DNA of 64,000 nt from Tritrichomonas musculus (Eukaryota; Parabasalia; Tritrichomonadida; Tritrichomonadidae). A program made the position numbers and the translations under genes. This document shows positions 30,077-40,905 of the stretch, in pieces. The notes under the pieces are model-generated. The model was given only the letters and a program-made list of their open reading frames with translations. It was not told the DNA's origin and made no database searches. The stretch covers positions 372,001 through 436,000 of the forward strand of contig JAPFFF010000050.1 of assembly GCA_039105265.1 (NCBI GenBank), given 5' to 3'. The first letter of the stretch is position 1; each line of letters begins with the position of its first letter.

Positions 30077-30081
30077 AATGA
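30077..30081 (-). promoter_or_regulatory. TCATT initiator (Inr)
   Basis: On the minus strand TCATT has its A at 30079, 11 nt before the ATG of the RRM protein. Confidence 0.6.
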
Positions 30082-30467
30082 AGTCATCGAAGGTCATGAA
30101 TTTGATCTTAAAGGAGGAACTATTTTTGAAGTTCACTTACAAAAATAAACTATTTAAAAATTTTAAAAGGAAGTAACAAAAAACTATAAAATATCTTGTT
30201 TTATAAATAATAAATCAATGTGCTTTTTTAAATTTAACATTATTAAAGATGTTTTAAAACGAAATATATATTAAAAAGTATTTATAGTGCATTTTTATAC
30301 CTTATTTTTTTAAAATTCTTTAAAAAACATATAAACTGATTTTCCATTTTTTTTATGCCAAATGGAAAATCAGACTTTTTAAAATAAGGTTAGAATATGG
30401 TCAACTTATTAATTTTCACAATTTAATTTGGAAAGAGTTAGTTTTTTTAGATATCCTAAGGCATCAA
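30082..30467. other. Intergenic between RRM gene and tRNA-Leu
   Basis: No gene is recognised. It is a divergent spacer between a pol II gene on the minus strand and a pol III gene on the plus strand. gattttccatt (30341) and aatggaaaatc (30362) form a local inverted repeat. Confidence 0.4.
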
Positions 30468-30547
30468 GGTTGTTTGGCCGAGTGGTCTAAGGCGCCAGTT
30501 TAAGGCACTGGTCCGCGAGGGCGTGGGTTCGAACCCCACAGCAACCA
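30468..30547 (+). tRNA. tRNA-Leu(AAG)
   Basis: An 80-nt leucine tRNA. The acceptor ggttgtt pairs with agcaacc, the D arm is the same as in the copy at 24308, the anticodon loop is ttaaggc with anticodon AAG, a variable arm is present and the T arm is gtgggttcgaaccccac. A T run follows at 30548, as expected for pol III termination. Confidence 0.95.
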
Positions 30548-30557
30548 TTTTTTTTCT

Positions 30558-31885
30558 TTCTTTTTGAGAAAGAAAATGTTATATAAGTTATAATAACATA
30601 TGTTTATATAGAAAATCAATTATTATCTCCATATAAATCTTTAATTATCAGTTATAAAATTGCTTATTCTTCCAGATTTTGCATTTTCAAAAAAGAAGCC
30701 CTTCTTAAAAAATCACAATATTTGTATTGTTCACTGTTAATTCAACTTTTATGTTTTCTTTAAAATTTAATTTTAAATTAATAAAGAGCAATGTAAAATT
30801 TATTATATTATAAAGCATATCAAAAAAATATTACTTTTGAAATTAGAATTATGAATTTTATAAAAACAATTGATAAAAAAGAATTCTCATAAAGTGACAA
30901 AAATATCAAAATCAATAATTTAAAATTAAAATTTTAAAGATATTTTATATAATATATTTTATAAATATTTATTATTATCAGCTACATTATAAATTATTTT
31001 GATCCATTCACTATGCATTCAGATAAATGCAAATTTATTAATTACATGATTGAGTGATAGTTTCTCATTTTTTTAACCTATAAATCGAATATCCATTCGA
31101 TCCATTATAGAGAAAAAATAATAGTTTATTTGTTATAACTACTTTTATTAATAATTTGGTTGAAAATGATTTCAATGGTGTCAGAAGTTTTTTTGATTGT
31201 ACAACTTTTGAAATTTGGATTTTCAATGAAATTTTAATGTACATATAAAAAAAATATTTTTTTCATATGTTTATATACAATTTTTATCTTGTTAACTAGA
31301 TTAGAATAAATATTTATAAAGTGAATAATGCAATGGCATGTTTAAAATTAATATTCATCAGTAATTTTTTTGATTGTATTAGTTTTTTTCCAAAAAATGG
31401 CTTTTCGTATCGAGACAAATATAATGTAATTTTTCTCCAATCATTAAGTTTATTTACTAAATAAAACATTATGCGCAAAAGAGAAAATGTATATGCATAT
31501 TATATTCATATTTTTATTTAATGAATTTATTTCTATCCAATAACAAAATATAAAAATTCCAAATTTCACATTTTTTGATGTATAAAAAAATTATTTCATA
31601 ATTTTTCAATAGTTTATAACTTTTTATCAAGTCAGCATTTAATCACTAAAATTTAATATATCATGCTTTAGATAATATATTACATATTTATAAAACATAC
31701 TTGAAATAAAAATAAATTAACTTAGAGTTATACCAAAATTCAAAAACTTTTTCACCACTATATTTATAAACTGCTTTCAATTTGCTTACAACTCAATTAA
31801 TTTGATTGAAATTGAATTGATTATTTTAACAATATTATCAAAATTGAGTTGTTAGCAAAAATGACTCAGCTTTTTTCAATGTTTT
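30558..31885. other. Intergenic, AT-rich
   Basis: No ORF, RNA or repeat is recognised in 1.3 kb. Confidence 0.45.
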
Positions 31886-33299
31886 TTATTTTATTTTAAA
31901 AGAATTATTTACTTTGGGCTTTTTGACGATATTGAGATCAGTTGTTTGAACAGGATCTTGATTAGCATTATAAGCAAAATCTACATAACTTAACAAGTCA
32001 TTTATAAATTCCAAACTTTCTGGTCCTAACAATTCCATATTATTAATTACTTCAACTATTTTTGATGCTAAATTCTCAGATCCATTAGCATGTTTTATGA
32101 TTATATTTTTAATTGTTTCTTGGGCAAATCCATATTTTTTAATAAGGGCAATGATTAATAAGCGGAATGATCCAAAGAAATCAGATGTTCTGATTAATAA
32201 ATCAATTGATATGTCAAGATCTTGCTGGATTGTTTTATCATAAATATTGAGATGCTCTAAATTGTACATTGATAATATATCATTTGATTGTCTAATAGCT
32301 TCATCAATATATATATAATAACATTCTTCGATTTTTTCTCAATTTCATCACCAAATCCATTTTTAAAAATCACTCCAAGATTGTTTTTCGCATTTGGATC
32401 TTTGAATTATATCACCTTCATGGAGCAAAAAACCATGGATAATATTTGCTAATCTATTTTCATTCTTTGAGGCCAATATTATGTAATAAAGTCTTTTATT
32501 AATATTTTTTTTTACAATAATCACCGAAATAATGAATGATTCCGAGACAGAAATATGATTGGTGAATATTTTGATTTGCAGCTAATTGAAAATAGTGTAT
32601 TGCTTTGTCAATATTACGCGCAATATATTTCCCTTCATAATATAAGCATGCAAGATTATACTGTGCATATGGAGAATTTTGTTTTGCTGCCAAAGTAAAA
32701 TAATAGTTTGTTTTGCTTATATTACGTTTAATATATTTTTCTTCATAAAAAATTATTCAAAGACTGAATTGTTCTTTTGGATCATTTTGATAATCTCCAA
32801 AATAACATTGAAAACAGATATTTTGGCAATCTTTATCGATATGCATCTGAATCGCACAATTATTGTTTTTTTCCCAGCAAATATGAAATTCAAAAACATG
32901 TTTCATTATTTATGTGAATTTGATTATTACACACTTGCGAATCTTTATTTAAAAGAAGGAAATATTGATATAAATGCCAAAATTAAAATATCAATCATTT
33001 AAATAACATTTTAAATCAGAAACATTCATAAAATTCAAATATAACTTTTTTCATGAAATTGAAAAATTGAATGGTTTATGGAATAATTGTTTGTTTTCGT
33101 TATCAATTAAAAATTTTTCTATTCTTCCTATTTTTTCTTGAATATAGCACTTCTTGATCAAATAACCAGTTACACATGAGACAATATAAAACCAAAATTT
33201 ATTTTCCTTTTTGTTTTTACGACAAATATTAAAAGATTTGTTGAAATTTTCTATTTCTTCTAAAAATTGATAAATAAAAGTATTGTTAACAATAAACAA
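31886..33299 (-). pseudogene. Decayed kinase-Sel1 family gene
   Basis: Three blocks on the minus strand align in order with the intact kinase-Sel1 protein at 1032-5075. At 33299-33051 is the N-terminal segment (VSCVTGYLIKKCY, compare ILGYLIKKSYL; GRIEKFL, compare NRIEKFN). At 32830-32499 are Sel1 repeats (AQYNLACLYYEGKYIARNID). At about 32390-31886 is the C-terminal segment, where a conceptual NNLGVIFKNGFGDEIE is followed by MYNLEHLNIY and SIDLLIRTSD. The kinase domain is essentially gone between the first two blocks, and frame breaks separate the rest. It is a dead family member with at least three breaks. Confidence 0.85.
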
Positions 33300-33479
33300 T
33301 ATATAAAAAACTAAAAAGAGTAGGATATAGTAATAATGTAAACATGAAATTAAAAGTTAAACCACTTTTTTTTTTCATTCAATTATTTTGGCAGAACAAT
33401 ATTTACTTTCAAATTAAAATTATTAAACTTTTTTTTTTCAAATTTAGAATTCAATGAAAGAAGTTTAATTTTTTTTTTC

Positions 33480-35939
33480 ATGAAAAGAGTTTTGCAAAAC
33501 GGAGTTGTTTTTGAAATCAATGAAAATGATTTTACTGCCAAAGTTGTTAAGTCACCGGCTGCAGCAAATTCAGTTTTCATCCCAAGAGCTATTTATTACG
33601 AATCAAAAGAATATATTGTAATAGAAATAGACGAAAGTGCTTTTCAAAGTAACCAAAATATTTCTTCAGTTTTTTTTGAAGATAAGTCTGAGGTTAAGAA
33701 GATTGCAAAAAATGTTTTCAGTGCTTCAAACATAGTCCATTTTTCAATTCCTGCAAATCTCAAATTTATTGAGGAAGGATGGTGCCGTTCCACAAATAGT
33801 TTGATTGATATAGATATTTCATCTCAAAATCAATATTTTCAACTTATTAATGGCTCATTAGTTATTATGTCTACTGATGATAATGAAAAAGTCCTGATTT
33901 TTGCATCACGTAATACAAATGATTGTGAAATTCCATCATATGTTACTAAGATAGCTTCCTATTCATTTGAAAACACGACCAGCTTATATTCTCTCTCATT
34001 TCCTGATGATTCAAAATTGAGAAGCATCAGCCAAAAAGCCTTTCAATTTTCGAAGATAAAAAAATTTACTATTCCTTCAACACTACAGTATCTTGAAGAA
34101 GGATGGTGTTCTTATATGGATTATTTAACCGATATTGAGGTGTCTCCAAAAAACGTATTTTTTGAATACCTCGATAACAAATATTTGATAAGAAAAGGTC
34201 AAAATGATGAAGAAACCATTCTTCTTTTTGTTAATAGAAATATTATTGATTCAATTATTCCATCATGTGTGACAAGAATTGGATCTTTTTCATTTGCAAA
34301 TTGTAAAGAATTGAAATCAATTTCATTCAACAAAAATACAAAAATCAAAGCAATAAGCAAAGATGCTTTTTCAAGATCCAAATTGCAAGATCTATCAATT
34401 CCAGCCTCACTTGAATATTTAGATGATGGATGGTGTAATTCTTTAAGTTCATTGAAGAATATTTCTGTATCACCAAAAAATAGCCATTTTATGTTCATCG
34501 ACAATTCATATCTAATTCATCATGATGAAATGAACGGTGATAAAAAAGTCCTCATTTTAGCACGACGTGATATCACACATGCGAAGATTCCATCATTTGT
34601 GACACACATTGCAAACGAAGCATTTAAAGATTGCTACGATCTTAATGATGTTTTATTCACAAGCGATTCATCACTGATCGAAATAGGTGACAATTCATTT
34701 GCGAATTGTTTGAGTCTCACAAACATTTCAATGATTCCAAAAAAAGTGAAGAGAATCGGAAAGGCAGCATTTCAATACTGCGAAATTCTAGGATCAATTA
34801 CTTTTGATCAATCAAATGAATGCGAATTGGAAATAATCGATGATGAAGCCTTTGACTCATGCACAAACCTTGAAAAAGTTTCAGTGATTCCAAAACATGT
34901 CAAAAGAATCGGCGATTACGCATTTGGTGCTTGTCAAAGTTTGTCATCTATTTCATTTCAAGAAGGAGCTGAGATTGAATATATTGACAATGATGCTTTC
35001 AACTACACATCTATAATAAATATACCTGTTCCTGCAAACGTCAAAGGCCTTAAAGAAAAGTTTACAATGTCACATAATAGCGCTTATCAATTTGAGATTT
35101 CGCCTGACAATAAGTTTAATGAATATTTTGAGAATGAATTTCTTATTTCTAAATTAGAAGATGATGTTGTTTTAGTTTATGCTAATTCAGATATTGAAGA
35201 AGCTTTAATACCATCAAATGTTACTCGTATTGGCATTTATTCTTTTCAAATGTGTGACAAATTGAATTCCGTGTCTTTCAAAAGTGATTCAAATCTCAAA
35301 AGCATCGGCGAAAACGCGTTTTCTTATTCATCATTGAAGAGTTTAGAATTACCTGATAGTCTTGAGATTATAGAAGATGGCTGGTGCTTTTCATTGGTTG
35401 ATTTAATTGATATTAAAGTTTCACCCAAAAATGAAAATTTCAGATTATTCGGTGATGGATTGCTCATCAGGAAGAATTTCTACAACTCTTTTCTAAGTGG
35501 AGATGATATCATTTTTGCACTTCGTAATATTGAAACAGCAACAATTCCATCATTTATATCAAGAATTGGAATGCACGCATTTGCTTTTTGCTCCAACTTA
35601 AAGTCCATTGCATTTGAAGAAACATCTGCACTTAAAGAGTTCTGTTCTTCTTCTTTCATTGATTGCAAAAAATTGGAGTCAATTGTCTCCATTCCTGCTT
35701 CGTTGAGATTTGTCGGATGCTTTTGTTTTTCCAGATCAGTCAATCTTACATCATTAGAATTCTTAAGTGATGAGCTAGAATTTCACTACGGATCATTTTA
35801 CGAGTGCTCTTCTGTCGCAATTCTGTCATTTCCAAATGGAAGGCACATTAAACTTGGATTTAATATGTTTTTAAACGTAAAAAATGAGATTATAATATAT
35901 ATATCAAATAATGGAGAGATTATTAGACAAAAAAATTAA
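33480..35939 (+). CDS. BspA-like leucine-rich repeat protein
   Basis: The 819-residue protein is built of LRR_5-type repeats (IPS.VT.IG..SF..C..L.S..F). About five larger modules of ~95-150 residues each contain a GWC landmark (EEGWCRST, EEGWCSYM, DDGWCNSL, EDGWCFSL), a (V/I)SP(K)N..F strand with a (L/I)I segment, and an R(D/N)I...IPS.(V/I)(T/S).I turn. It has no signal peptide and no membrane segment. Trichomonad BspA-like proteins number in the hundreds; some reach the surface or endosomes and bind host matrix, but this one has no visible export signal. Pieces of the same module are found at 21725 and 49794. The start ATG follows a poly-T tract. Confidence 0.9.
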   Translation: MKRVLQNGVVFEINENDFTAKVVKSPAAANSVFIPRAIYYESKEYIVIEIDESAFQSNQNISSVFFEDKSEVKKIAKNVFSASNIVHFSIPANLKFIEEGWCRSTNSLIDIDISSQNQYFQLINGSLVIMSTDDNEKVLIFASRNTNDCEIPSYVTKIASYSFENTTSLYSLSFPDDSKLRSISQKAFQFSKIKKFTIPSTLQYLEEGWCSYMDYLTDIEVSPKNVFFEYLDNKYLIRKGQNDEETILLFVNRNIIDSIIPSCVTRIGSFSFANCKELKSISFNKNTKIKAISKDAFSRSKLQDLSIPASLEYLDDGWCNSLSSLKNISVSPKNSHFMFIDNSYLIHHDEMNGDKKVLILARRDITHAKIPSFVTHIANEAFKDCYDLNDVLFTSDSSLIEIGDNSFANCLSLTNISMIPKKVKRIGKAAFQYCEILGSITFDQSNECELEIIDDEAFDSCTNLEKVSVIPKHVKRIGDYAFGACQSLSSISFQEGAEIEYIDNDAFNYTSIINIPVPANVKGLKEKFTMSHNSAYQFEISPDNKFNEYFENEFLISKLEDDVVLVYANSDIEEALIPSNVTRIGIYSFQMCDKLNSVSFKSDSNLKSIGENAFSYSSLKSLELPDSLEIIEDGWCFSLVDLIDIKVSPKNENFRLFGDGLLIRKNFYNSFLSGDDIIFALRNIETATIPSFISRIGMHAFAFCSNLKSIAFEETSALKEFCSSSFIDCKKLESIVSIPASLRFVGCFCFSRSVNLTSLEFLSDELEFHYGSFYECSSVAILSFPNGRHIKLGFNMFLNVKNEIIIYISNNGEIIRQKN

Positions 35940-36129
35940 ACTATTGAAATCGAAAAAGTGACATTTTTGTGAGACAACTTTTTGAAAGCACAATTTTTGT
36001 TTATTAAAAGAATCGTTTGAATTAGCTTTTAAAATTTTTAAATATCATTGCTGTGATTAGATATGACATATATACGTATATGATTATAATAATGAGGATA
36101 ATATTTTTTAAAAAATCAAATATATATAA

Positions 36130-36876
36130 TTATTGAGGTGGTGGAGGACGATCTCCACCAATATAATGTATACGTGCAATGTTCCTATTGCTTTTAACCA
36201 TAAAATAACGTGTCCCTTTGTAGTTTCCTCGGAAAGATTTATAATTTTTGGATTCATGATACCCTGGCATACGATTCTGATTGTCAAAACAATCAACAAA
36301 ATAAACATCTGCTGCAATAAATGTTGTGGATCCTGCTTTGGGGGCATTTTGTTTTGCATCATTAACATTTAACCATAAATAATGACCTTTTCCTGCTATT
36401 TCACGGCGATCTTCTTCTGGTATTTTTTGATAACGAATAATATTTGCTGCATCTTGAGGTGGAGCCGCATATATTAATGGCATTCTGTCTCTCAGTTCAA
36501 CGTTATTTACATCAACTCCTGGAGGAAGAGTACCATATAAATAGCGTATATTTAAAACTCTATCCGATTGATTGACAACATACATTGGTAATCTGTCCCC
36601 TGAAACTGTTGATCCAACATTATCTGGACGATTATCTAAATTTAAATCCTTTTGAGTTTTCCCAAGATAAACTTCTGCCATAATATATGTTCCGTGATGA
36701 AGTGCTCGCGAATCGGTTCCATCCATTGTTTTACAAAAATAAATTCCAGCTCCTAACGCTCCACCTGAGCCAGAACGCATTTGTTTTGATTGCAAAATCG
36801 ACGCTGCTGCATTTGGATCTGTTTGGTGAACCATTAATCGCCTTGAAGGATTTTCCTTCCTTCCACTTGAACTCAT
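36130..36876 (-). CDS. ADP-ribosyltransferase-like (PARP-type) protein
   Basis: The 248-residue protein resembles a small ART/PARP catalytic domain. It has MVHQTDPNAAASIL near 15 (where PARPs have HGT..., His binding NAD), SGGALGAGIYFCKT near 37-50 (PARP motif G.G.YF) and TYIMAEVYLGKTQ, matching the PARP segment ..L.EV.LGK. A second, weaker unit at about 150-200 (GHYLWLNVND, TFIAADVYFVDCFD) looks like a partial repeat of the first. The enzyme could transfer ADP-ribose from NAD to a protein or nucleic acid. The position of a catalytic Glu is not clear, so activity is uncertain. It starts at the first ATG, 70 nt from tRNA-Gln. Confidence 0.6.
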   Translation of the reverse strand: MSSSGRKENPSRRLMVHQTDPNAAASILQSKQMRSGSGGALGAGIYFCKTMDGTDSRALHHGTYIMAEVYLGKTQKDLNLDNRPDNVGSTVSGDRLPMYVVNQSDRVLNIRYLYGTLPPGVDVNNVELRDRMPLIYAAPPQDAANIIRYQKIPEEDRREIAGKGHYLWLNVNDAKQNAPKAGSTTFIAADVYFVDCFDNQNRMPGYHESKNYKSFRGNYKGTRYFMVKSNRNIARIHYIGGDRPPPPQ

Positions 36877-36943
36877 TTTACTTAAAATTTATTCTTTGTA
36901 AATATTATGACTAACATACAATTCCCAAAAAATAAAAAAAATC

Positions 36944-37015
36944 TTCTCTCGGGAGGAATCGAACCTCCATTCCGGGATTCAGAGTCCCATGTGATAACCA
37001 CTACACTACAAGAGA
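36944..37015 (-). tRNA. tRNA-Gln(CUG)
   Basis: A 72-nt class I tRNA on the minus strand. The acceptor tctcttg pairs with cgagaga, the anticodon loop is ctctgaa with anticodon CTG, the T arm is ggaggttcgattcctcc and the discriminator is A. A T run follows on the minus strand. Confidence 0.93.
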
Positions 37016-37207
37016 TTGTTGATTTAAAAATTTATAGCAATATAAACTAAATAATATTCATACAAAAAATATTTTTATCAATGATTTTATATGATTATTT
37101 TTGAAAATAATATATATATACCTAATTTTTTATTCGCATCTGTCTTCTTATGAATGATATAAAAAATTATATAATTATATTTTATTTTTTTAAAAAAAAT
37201 AGTAAAT

Positions 37208-40200
37208 TTATATATCAGCATCTCTTTCCACTATTGTAAGCCTTGGTTCTTCTCCTCTTGCATAAAACTGGTCAACTCTGCTTCTTCTTTTAGCCTGTAC
37301 GATGAGCGCCAGCAAGAGAGCAATAAGAACGACGCACAGAGCAATCATCACGCACGACAGCAGAAGCGAAATCTTTGAAAATCCATCAACTCTGTCACCA
37401 ACCGACCTAGAGCCTGCGTTAGCGTCGTTTTCAGATGAGTAAGCAGACGACACGGCATCAAACGCTGAAGAGGTGAAATAAACAGCGCTCGATATCACTG
37501 ACGATTGAGAAGGCACATAAAATTGAGAGGACTCAGAATTTTCAGAAGGCATAGAAAATTCAGAATCAATTGAATTTTCAGAATCAATCGAATTTTCAGA
37601 GCCAATTAAATATTCAGAGTCATTTGATTTTTCAGAATCGATTGGATTTTCAGAAGGTAGCAGTGGCAGTTCCTGTGATTCGATTGAATTTTCAGAATCG
37701 ATTGGATTTTCAGAAGGTAGCAGTGGCAGTTCCTGTGATTCGATTGAATTTTCAGAATCGATTGGATTTTCAGAAGGCAACAGTGGCTGTCCTTGTGATT
37801 CGATTGGCGTTTCTGAGTCAGACTCAGGGAAGTCAACGAGGTTGAATGTGATTGTTATGTTGGTGATTTGGCAAGACACGATTTTGAGTGCCAAGTATAG
37901 AGAGAAGTCAGAAACGTCTTTTTCAGAAGGAGAGACTGTCAAATTGAATGTCTCAGTTTTACCGCCTTTTATCATTGACGGCATCACGTTCATGTCCGAG
38001 ATAGACGAGAACTTCATGTCTGACATGAAGAGCAGCAAAGAGGAATGCCTGTCTCTTGGTTGCAACGTAACAGACACGCTGATGTTCATTCTCGTGCTGA
38101 TCTTTCCGATGGGCACCTTGAAGTACTGGTTCTCGACGGGTATCATCTGAATCATGTTAATGTTTACAAAACTGATCGTTTTGAATTCAATTGAGCAGTC
38201 GAAGCCCGCGTGGTCGCTGTCGCATATGCAAATGCCGTCCATTCCGCACTTTCCGTCGTTCTTGCACTGGAACTCGCACTCGTTGTTGTCGAGTGTCAGC
38301 ACCGGCACCTCTGGATTAGTTTGAAAGTCAAAATGGTCGAAGGGGCCGTTTATTACGAGTGAGTAATTGATTGTGTCCAAGTCAGGGTCGGAGAAGTTGT
38401 TCGACATGACGAGAATTATGTACTTTCCGATCTCCACTTGCTCCTTCTTTACAATTACTCGTTCAATTGTATTCGCCATCTCTGTTTGATTATTTGGCCT
38501 CTCATTTCCAGTGTAGACTCTGCCAGATGGAGAGACGACGAGAAGGTCGAGGTCTGCGAAAAGCGGAACAGTTGACGATAGCGCCAGAGGGGGATCAATG
38601 TACCCCATTGTCACCCTGAGTGAAGCGTTGTTATCGTTCAGGGTCACTTCGTACCTGTGCTTCGCGTTCGCGAGAATTGACTGGTTCTTCACAATTCTGA
38701 GGGGCTCCAAAAGGGACGACGAAATATTCGGCGCGCCGAAGCCGGTCTCGATGTTTGGCCCGTAGTTGTCGTTGCCAAACGGAGAGGCCGAGTTGATCAA
38801 GACAGCGCGAAGCAGATACGACATCGGCACAAATGACTTCACTTCACTTTTCTCTCTATTTGGGTAGTAACCGTCGGTGAAAAACTGCCGAATCAAAGCA
38901 CACGTTCCAGCAGCTGCTGGCGTGGCCATCGACGTGCCTGACTTCACCGAAAGCTGACCGTTTTTGGCACAAGACGAAGTGGCAGTGCCCGGGACTACAA
39001 CGTCGGGCTTGCAGAGGCCCAGGGGTGAGGGACCCTTACTTGAGTAGTCAGCGAGGCGGATTTGGTCGCCGCCCTGCTCCCGCTCATATTCATATATGGA
39101 AGCGGTTGAGGCGAAATTGATTTGGCCTTTAATTGAATTTTTGGGGTCTTTTGAGGGCTCCTTGGAGAGGTCGTCGGAATAGTCATTGAGAAGAAAGATT
39201 GGAAAATTGAATTTGTCGTTGTTGCACGTTTTGTAATTGCCGGTGATGTGAATAACCGCTTCTGGTTGGGCTTTGCCACTTTTTGAACTAAAAGTGTCAC
39301 AGAATAAGTTGTTATCATTCGAATCATCAAGGAAAACTATTTTGTTGCCATATTGCTGAATATCGGATTGATCGTCAAGGCCAATTATGGTCAAATTTAT
39401 ATATTTCTTCATTGGAGTGCCTCTGGTCGTCTGGATAGGATTGGCACCTCGCGAAAAACTAAGTGTATAACGGTGCCCGTTTATTTCTAGCTTCCATTGC
39501 GAGGTATCTTCGATGCTTCTGAGTCTAGTTGATGTTAATCCTCCAACACTTAAAATATTTTTGGAATCGCCGGGACTGTTTATTGTGTAGAAATATGGTG
39601 GAGACCTTGCTTCGTTTCCTGCAGCGAAAACAAGTAGCATTTCTGGATGTAAATAGCTGATGTAATCATACATGATGGTATCCATGCGAGTATCTTCATT
39701 GGCATCAAATCCCCATGAATTTGAGGCAATAGAAACGCCATCTTCATGGAAAAGATTGAATAATTCAAATTGATCAAATTCTCCATCTAAGTCACGACCA
39801 CCTCTTCCAACATCACCAACAACTAGACGTGATTTTGGTGCCATTCCACTGTATAATATTAATCCTGAATCTTTAATGTATGATTCGCCATTTATGATTC
39901 CAGCACAATGTGTTCCATGACCATTAGGGCCATCATTTTCTACAGCAAAATTATAGTATTTCTTAATCTTTCTATGGTTTTCCATCGTTTCATTAATTAA
40001 AATTTTTACATTTGGATCTTTAAAAAACGGATGATCATAATCTACACCTGTGTCAATTATTGAGATGATTTGCTGTTCACCGCGAATGCCTATATTAAAA
40101 ATTGGATGAGGTGAAACAAGTGATCCGTTTTCAAGAACACCTTCTTGGGAACCTGATTGAATAAATCCAGTATTATAGCGATTTCGAAGTTTTCTACCTG

Positions 40201-40660
40201 AATATGGAACTAATTTTTCTATACGCGGATCTGGAAGAAGTGAAGAACAAGTAGTATTAACGATAAAAATATCTTCTGAGTATGCTGAAAATTTATATGT
40301 TGGATTATTTGGCTTCCATTTGGGAATAGCTTTAACTTTACATCTTTTTGTTTCATCACTTAAGAGTGTTTCTTTGCTTAATTGATATTCATTGTTATGG
40401 TATGGATTAATCAATAATTCGTTATACTGTTGTAATATAATAAGTTGATTTTCTGTTAGATAAAATGAATAACATCCTGGATATACTTGAAATCGGGTTG
40501 TAAAGGTAAGGTTTGAAAGATTTTGAATTTCTTTTAATCTACTCATTGAAATTGCAGTAATTAACTGAACTAAATACCATCCTGGACTATTTGATAATAG
40601 ATTTATTCCATTTGAAGGCTGAATAAAAGATATTCGTGTCGCAGGAGGAAAAAAAGTCAT
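37208..40660 (-). CDS. Membrane-anchored subtilisin-like serine protease
   Basis: The 1150-residue protein is an S8 subtilisin. It has Asp in IISIIDTGVDYDHPFF, His in NGHGTHCAG, the oxyanion Asn in VFAAGNEA and Ser in VKSGTSMATPAAAG. A P/homo-B-like beta domain follows, then an EGF-like Cys cluster (CEFQCKNDGKCGMDGICIC). Next comes a Ser/Glu-rich stalk with three tandem 20-residue repeats, a membrane helix (LLLSCVMIALCVVLIALLLA) and a ~35-residue basic tail. This layout fits surface subtilisins of trichomonads. No clear N-terminal signal peptide is seen from the ATG at 40660. An upstream TTG at 40690 adds ten residues without making one. The TCACA initiator at 40664-40668 supports the ATG. 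Confidence 0.88.
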   Translation of the reverse strand: MTFFPPATRISFIQPSNGINLLSNSPGWYLVQLITAISMSRLKEIQNLSNLTFTTRFQVYPGCYSFYLTENQLIILQQYNELLINPYHNNEYQLSKETLLSDETKRCKVKAIPKWKPNNPTYKFSAYSEDIFIVNTTCSSLLPDPRIEKLVPYSGRKLRNRYNTGFIQSGSQEGVLENGSLVSPHPIFNIGIRGEQQIISIIDTGVDYDHPFFKDPNVKILINETMENHRKIKKYYNFAVENDGPNGHGTHCAGIINGESYIKDSGLILYSGMAPKSRLVVGDVGRGGRDLDGEFDQFELFNLFHEDGVSIASNSWGFDANEDTRMDTIMYDYISYLHPEMLLVFAAGNEARSPPYFYTINSPGDSKNILSVGGLTSTRLRSIEDTSQWKLEINGHRYTLSFSRGANPIQTTRGTPMKKYINLTIIGLDDQSDIQQYGNKIVFLDDSNDNNLFCDTFSSKSGKAQPEAVIHITGNYKTCNNDKFNFPIFLLNDYSDDLSKEPSKDPKNSIKGQINFASTASIYEYEREQGGDQIRLADYSSKGPSPLGLCKPDVVVPGTATSSCAKNGQLSVKSGTSMATPAAAGTCALIRQFFTDGYYPNREKSEVKSFVPMSYLLRAVLINSASPFGNDNYGPNIETGFGAPNISSSLLEPLRIVKNQSILANAKHRYEVTLNDNNASLRVTMGYIDPPLALSSTVPLFADLDLLVVSPSGRVYTGNERPNNQTEMANTIERVIVKKEQVEIGKYIILVMSNNFSDPDLDTINYSLVINGPFDHFDFQTNPEVPVLTLDNNECEFQCKNDGKCGMDGICICDSDHAGFDCSIEFKTISFVNINMIQMIPVENQYFKVPIGKISTRMNISVSVTLQPRDRHSSLLLFMSDMKFSSISDMNVMPSMIKGGKTETFNLTVSPSEKDVSDFSLYLALKIVSCQITNITITFNLVDFPESDSETPIESQGQPLLPSENPIDSENSIESQELPLLPSENPIDSENSIESQELPLLPSENPIDSEKSNDSEYLIGSENSIDSENSIDSEFSMPSENSESSQFYVPSQSSVISSAVYFTSSAFDAVSSAYSSENDANAGSRSVGDRVDGFSKISLLLSCVMIALCVVLIALLLALIVQAKRRSRVDQFYARGEEPRLTIVERDADI
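37631..37810 (-). repeat. Three tandem 60-bp repeats in the protease stalk
   Basis: Three near-identical 60-bp units encode ENPIDSENSIESQELPLLPS and variants. They precede further SEN-type degenerate repeats. They form the Ser-rich stalk between the EGF-like module and the membrane helix. Confidence 0.9.
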
Positions 40661-40663
40661 TTC

Positions 40664-40668
40664 TGTGA
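40664..40668 (-). promoter_or_regulatory. TCACA initiator (Inr)
   Basis: On the minus strand TCACA has its A at 40666, 6 nt before the subtilisin ATG. It matches TCAYW. Confidence 0.5.
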
Positions 40669-40905
40669 TTTTTTTTGGTAAAAACCTCAAAATTTGAATG
40701 ATTTTTCAATTTTTTCTATGCTATTTTAGAATGAAAAATTTTGGTGTATTGTAAAATAGATTGATTAAAATCAGATTATCTGCTAATATTCAACTTGAAC
40801 AGATATCAATTTATTGAAAAATATATAATAAATTAATTAACTAAATAAATAAGTTAAATTATTTATTAATGCATAAGAATAACAAAAAAAATATTTTTTT
40901 TCTCT

